A stretch of DNA of 7,678 bases from Methylococcaceae bacterium (GTDB lineage Bacteria > Pseudomonadota > Gammaproteobacteria > Methylococcales > Methylomonadaceae), in NCBI GenBank assembly GCA_021647145.1, contig JAKIVF010000144.1, positions 1 through 7,678 of the forward strand. Reading direction: 5' to 3'. Shown here piece after piece: positions 5,295 through 7,678 of this stretch. The stretch's first letter is position 1. Each line of letters opens with the position of its first letter. Both the position numbers and the translations under genes were made by a program. The notes below the pieces were generated by a model, which was not told the origin of the DNA, did no database searches, and was given only the letters and a program-made list of their open reading frames with translations.

Positions 5295-6056
5295 TTATTG
5301 TAAATGAGTACAAGATATTTCATCCATTGCGTGAGTAATCCAAGTTTCAGCCTCAGAATTAATTTCGTTAGATTTTTTTCCTGCCGCTTCTATTATTGGC
5401 CCTATCTTAACTCGAATAGTTCCCGGATATTTCAAAAAACTATACCTAGGCCAAAACTCTCCCGCATTATGAGCCAATGGAATGACTGGATAACCTGATT
5501 TATGGGCTAACATCGCTCCACCACCTTTAAATTTAATATTTTCATTAGGTGCAGCCCGAGTCCCTTCTGGAAAAATAACAACCACTAAACCTTCTTTTAA
5601 TCGCTCAGTTCCTTGTTTTATTAGAGAAAGCAAAGCATTTCTTTGGCTTTCTCTATTAATTGACACAGGTTTTAACGTCGCCAACGCCCAACCACCAATG
5701 GGTATCCAGTTTAAAGACTCTTTTAAGACATAGGTTTGCATAGGTAGAAATGAACGTAAAGCTAACGTTTCCCATGCCGACTGATGCTTAGCAAGTACAA
5801 TAAAAGCCTCATTTTTAGGCAGGTTTTCCAACCCGTCAACTTGGTAGCTTAATCCACAAAATACTTTAGCCATCCACAAAACAGAGGAAGACCACAATAC
5901 AGATAATTTATATCGAAATGAAAAAGGGAAAATAACACTAAGAATTATAAGTAAACCAGCAATCGGTACAGATATAAGAATGTACAAAAAAAATAAACTG
6001 GAGCCTAAATAAACTCCCAGTGTTTTTTTAGGCTGTAATGAATTTTGCAGCATCAT
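5295..6056 (-). CDS. plsC: 1-acyl-sn-glycerol-3-phosphate acyltransferase (PlsC family)
   Basis: The protein resembles PlsC, which acylates lysophosphatidic acid to phosphatidic acid at the inner membrane. Residues below count from the chosen ATG at 6056. Hydrophobic segments near 18-45 would anchor it. Acyltransferase motif I is KHQSAWE (His91 to Glu96), HX4E rather than the textbook HX4D; motif II lies near KESLNWIPIGGW (112-123). Motif III is FPEGTR (162-167) and motif IV is VIPLAHN (191-197). Length is 253 residues, normal for the family. The frame is open back to a TTG at 6101, but that start would add 15 residues and overlap gmhB by 74 bases with no good ribosome-binding site; the tandem ATGs at 6056 and 6053 overlap gmhB by 29 or 26 bases and are preferred. 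Substrate could instead be another lysophospholipid, since paralogues share these motifs. Confidence 0.88.
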   Translation of the reverse strand: MMLQNSLQPKKTLGVYLGSSLFFLYILISVPIAGLLIILSVIFPFSFRYKLSVLWSSSVLWMAKVFCGLSYQVDGLENLPKNEAFIVLAKHQSAWETLALRSFLPMQTYVLKESLNWIPIGGWALATLKPVSINRESQRNALLSLIKQGTERLKEGLVVVIFPEGTRAAPNENIKFKGGGAMLAHKSGYPVIPLAHNAGEFWPRYSFLKYPGTIRVKIGPIIEAAGKKSNEINSEAETWITHAMDEISCTHLQ

Positions 6057-6561
6057 AAAGATTTTCAAAAACAGGAGAGGAAATTTCTGGGTTATTTTCA
6101 AGCGTTTCTTGACCTTTACCAGTTTTAACTAATATAGGTTTAGCACCCACTGCTTGAGCCGCCTGAATATCGGCTAATTTATCGCCAACATAATAAAGAT
6201 CCGATAAAGAGCGATTATATTCCTTTGAAAAAGCATGAAACATACCTGGCTGAGGCTTACGACAAGAACAGTTTAAATCAGGGTCATGAGGACAATAGTA
6301 AATTTTCTCAATAGCCCCTCCTTTTTCTGCAACCATTTTTTCCATCTTCTGATGAATTTTAATCATTGCCTCTTCATCATAAAGTCCGCGCCCTATTCCA
6401 GACTGGTTGGTTATAACTACAACTTTATAACCTTTCTGGTTAAATAATGAAATAGCCTCGAGACTTCCTGGAATAGGCTCCCATTCTTCTGTTGATTTAA
6501 TATAGCCAATGGAGTCTTCATTAATGACCCCATCACGATCTAATAAAATATAGGATTGCAT
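6028..6561 (-). CDS. gmhB: D-glycero-beta-D-manno-heptose-1,7-bisphosphate 7-phosphatase GmhB
   Basis: GmhB removes the 7-phosphate from heptose 1,7-bisphosphate in the cytoplasm, a step towards the ADP-heptose used for the LPS inner core. The 177 residues match the compact family. HAD motif I is LDRDG with nucleophile Asp8 and acid/base Asp10; motif II is VITNQSG (49-55), and motif III/IV residues include Arg101-Lys102 and GDKLAD (126-131). The zinc site typical of GmhB is CPH at 90-92 with C98-x-C100, in the short-loop form, followed by RKPQPGM. This separates it from the related histidinol phosphatase branch only in part, but no his genes are near. The ATG overlaps the glyS stop by one base (TAATG), so translation is probably coupled. 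The glyS-gmhB-plsC order is known in other gammaproteobacteria such as Pseudomonas, supporting the call. Confidence 0.93.
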   Translation of the reverse strand: MQSYILLDRDGVINEDSIGYIKSTEEWEPIPGSLEAISLFNQKGYKVVVITNQSGIGRGLYDEEAMIKIHQKMEKMVAEKGGAIEKIYYCPHDPDLNCSCRKPQPGMFHAFSKEYNRSLSDLYYVGDKLADIQAAQAVGAKPILVKTGKGQETLENNPEISSPVFENLYDAAKFITA

Positions 6562-7678
6562 TATTCTTGTAATTTTGAAATATCAGCAATTTTAAGAAAC
6601 TGCTCAGATAGTATAGACAGTAAAGCCAAGCGACTAGCACGCAATTCCAAGTCATCCGTATTCACCATCACGTTATCAAAAAAAGCATCAATCTCTTTTT
6701 TTAATAGTGCGAGACGAGTTAATGTTGCTTGATAGTTTTTCTGCTCTAATAGAGGCTTAATATCTCTAGCTGAATCACTCGCTGCTGATTGCAAGTTTTT
6801 TTCTTCACTTTCAATTAAACCACTTATTGATTCGGCAGGTTCGGTGTCCGATTTTTTCAGAATATTAATTATACGTTTATTAGCAGCTGCCAAGCTCTGA
6901 GCTTCAGGTAATTGCCTAAACGTTTTAACTGACTGAAGTCGTTGTATAAAATCCAAAGGGCGAGAAGGTTTTACGCTTTTCACGGCCTCAAATTCATCTG
7001 CCCTATAATCTTGATCTAAACAGTAGCCTTTTAAGCGATCAACAACAAAACTTGTTACCAACTGTTGAGTTTTTTGTTGATCAAACTCGTGATTAAACTG
7101 AGCTAGTGAAAGACCAATGAGTTCAACAATATCTAAATCTAATTCATTTTCAATGATAATCCTAAGTGAACCTAAGGTCGCCCTGCGTAAAGCATAAGGG
7201 TCTTTGTCACCTGTCGGAATCAGCCCAACACTAAAAATACCGCATAAAGTATCAATTTTTTCTGCAAGTGAAAGTATTTGCCCTATCTTACTAGTGGGCG
7301 TAGAACTGCCTGATTGCTTTGGAAAATACTGCTCTTCTATAGCAATGGCAACCTCGTCCACCTCATTATCTGCTAAGGCATAATAACGCCCCATAATGCC
7401 TTGTAAACTAGCAAATTCACTCACCATATTAGTCATTAAATCTGTTTTCGCTAAATGTGCTGCCCGTTTTGCGATTGCAACATCTGCACTAAGCTGTTTT
7501 GCAATATGTTCAGCCAGGTTTTCTACTCGCCTAGTTTTATCTGCTAATGTGCCTAAATTTTTTTGAAAAACAATAGAATCTAAACTACCGACACGATCTT
7601 CCAGTTTTTGTTTTCTATCCTGATTCCAAAAAAACTCAGCATCTGCCAGACGCGGCATGATAACCCGCTCATTCCCCT
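6561..7678 (-). CDS. glyS: Glycyl-tRNA synthetase beta subunit, C-terminal part (5' end outside window)
   Basis: GlyS pairs with GlyQ in the tetrameric bacterial glycyl-tRNA synthetase; the beta subunit recognises tRNA-Gly. About 372 residues are visible, roughly the last 54 percent of a protein near 690 residues. The frame continues unbroken to the window edge: upstream of the internal Met at 7658 it reads GNERVI before MPRLADAEFFW, matching the conserved GNxxVxxPRLADAEFF segment, so that Met is not the start. Other conserved blocks are LGTLADKTRRVE, DLMTNMVSEFASLQGIMGRYYA (the HD-like region, shown here in its family sense) and GDKDPYALRRATLG. A DALR-type anticodon-binding domain lies near the end (AANKRIINILKKSD), followed by a short tail ending in ADISKLQE. 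It would be the first or second gene of the operon, normally after glyQ. The stop overlaps gmhB by one base. No defect is visible. Confidence 0.96.
   Translation of the reverse strand, partial: GNERVIMPRLADAEFFWNQDRKQKLEDRVGSLDSIVFQKNLGTLADKTRRVENLAEHIAKQLSADVAIAKRAAHLAKTDLMTNMVSEFASLQGIMGRYYALADNEVDEVAIAIEEQYFPKQSGSSTPTSKIGQILSLAEKIDTLCGIFSVGLIPTGDKDPYALRRATLGSLRIIIENELDLDIVELIGLSLAQFNHEFDQQKTQQLVTSFVVDRLKGYCLDQDYRADEFEAVKSVKPSRPLDFIQRLQSVKTFRQLPEAQSLAAANKRIINILKKSDTEPAESISGLIESEEKNLQSAASDSARDIKPLLEQKNYQATLTRLALLKKEIDAFFDNVMVNTDDLELRASRLALLSILSEQFLKIADISKLQE

Noticed and set aside
7656..7658. Internal ATG as the start of glyS
   Set aside because: The frame is open upstream to the window edge and encodes the conserved GNERVI segment, so the gene begins outside the window.

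Overview
The window is AT-rich bacterial chromosome. The protein sequences (MnmG, RsmG, the ParA/ParB pair, beta-subunit GlyS, GmhB, an HX4E-type PlsC) point to a gammaproteobacterium. The genus cannot be fixed from this sequence. Almost everything here is housekeeping, and I see no convincing undescribed system.

Left edge (1 to about 150): the 5' end of an IS3-family insertion sequence on the minus strand, cut by the window edge, with the first 21 codons of its OrfA. From about 151 to 566 there is no recognisable gene. This stretch holds a near-perfect inverted repeat (253-299), an unusual C8 tract (463-470), very AT-rich DNA and a likely promoter (510-537) for the rightward operon.

Centre, plus strand (567-4679): a tightly packed operon mnmG-rsmG-parA-parB with junctions of 1-base overlap, 8-base overlap and 0-base gap. 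It joins two RNA-modification enzymes (MnmG for tRNA wobble uridine, RsmG for 16S rRNA m7G) to the chromosome-partition ATPase and CTPase. This order is classical for the replication-origin neighbourhood of gammaproteobacteria such as Pseudomonas. The usual flanks are not seen: no mnmE/yidC before mnmG within the window, and no atp operon after parB.

Between the two convergent operons (4680-4775, running into the end of the next gene) lie two adjacent hairpins. One folds better in the minus-strand transcript and the other is followed by a T7 tract on the plus strand, so together they probably act as a two-way terminator.

Right half, minus strand (7678 down to 4776): an operon glyS (5' end outside the window)-gmhB-plsC-small lipoprotein. 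Its members are the glycyl-tRNA synthetase beta subunit, heptose-bisphosphate phosphatase for LPS core heptose, lysophosphatidate acyltransferase for phospholipid synthesis, and an unrecognised two-cysteine lipoprotein. The last three suggest an envelope-biogenesis theme, with the lipoprotein the only protein of unknown function.

Points most worth a second look are the unknown lipoprotein, the paired convergent terminators, the rearranged flanks of the partition cluster with an IS beside it, a 12-bp in-frame duplication and local GC-rich patches in mnmG, and the uncertain plsC start.
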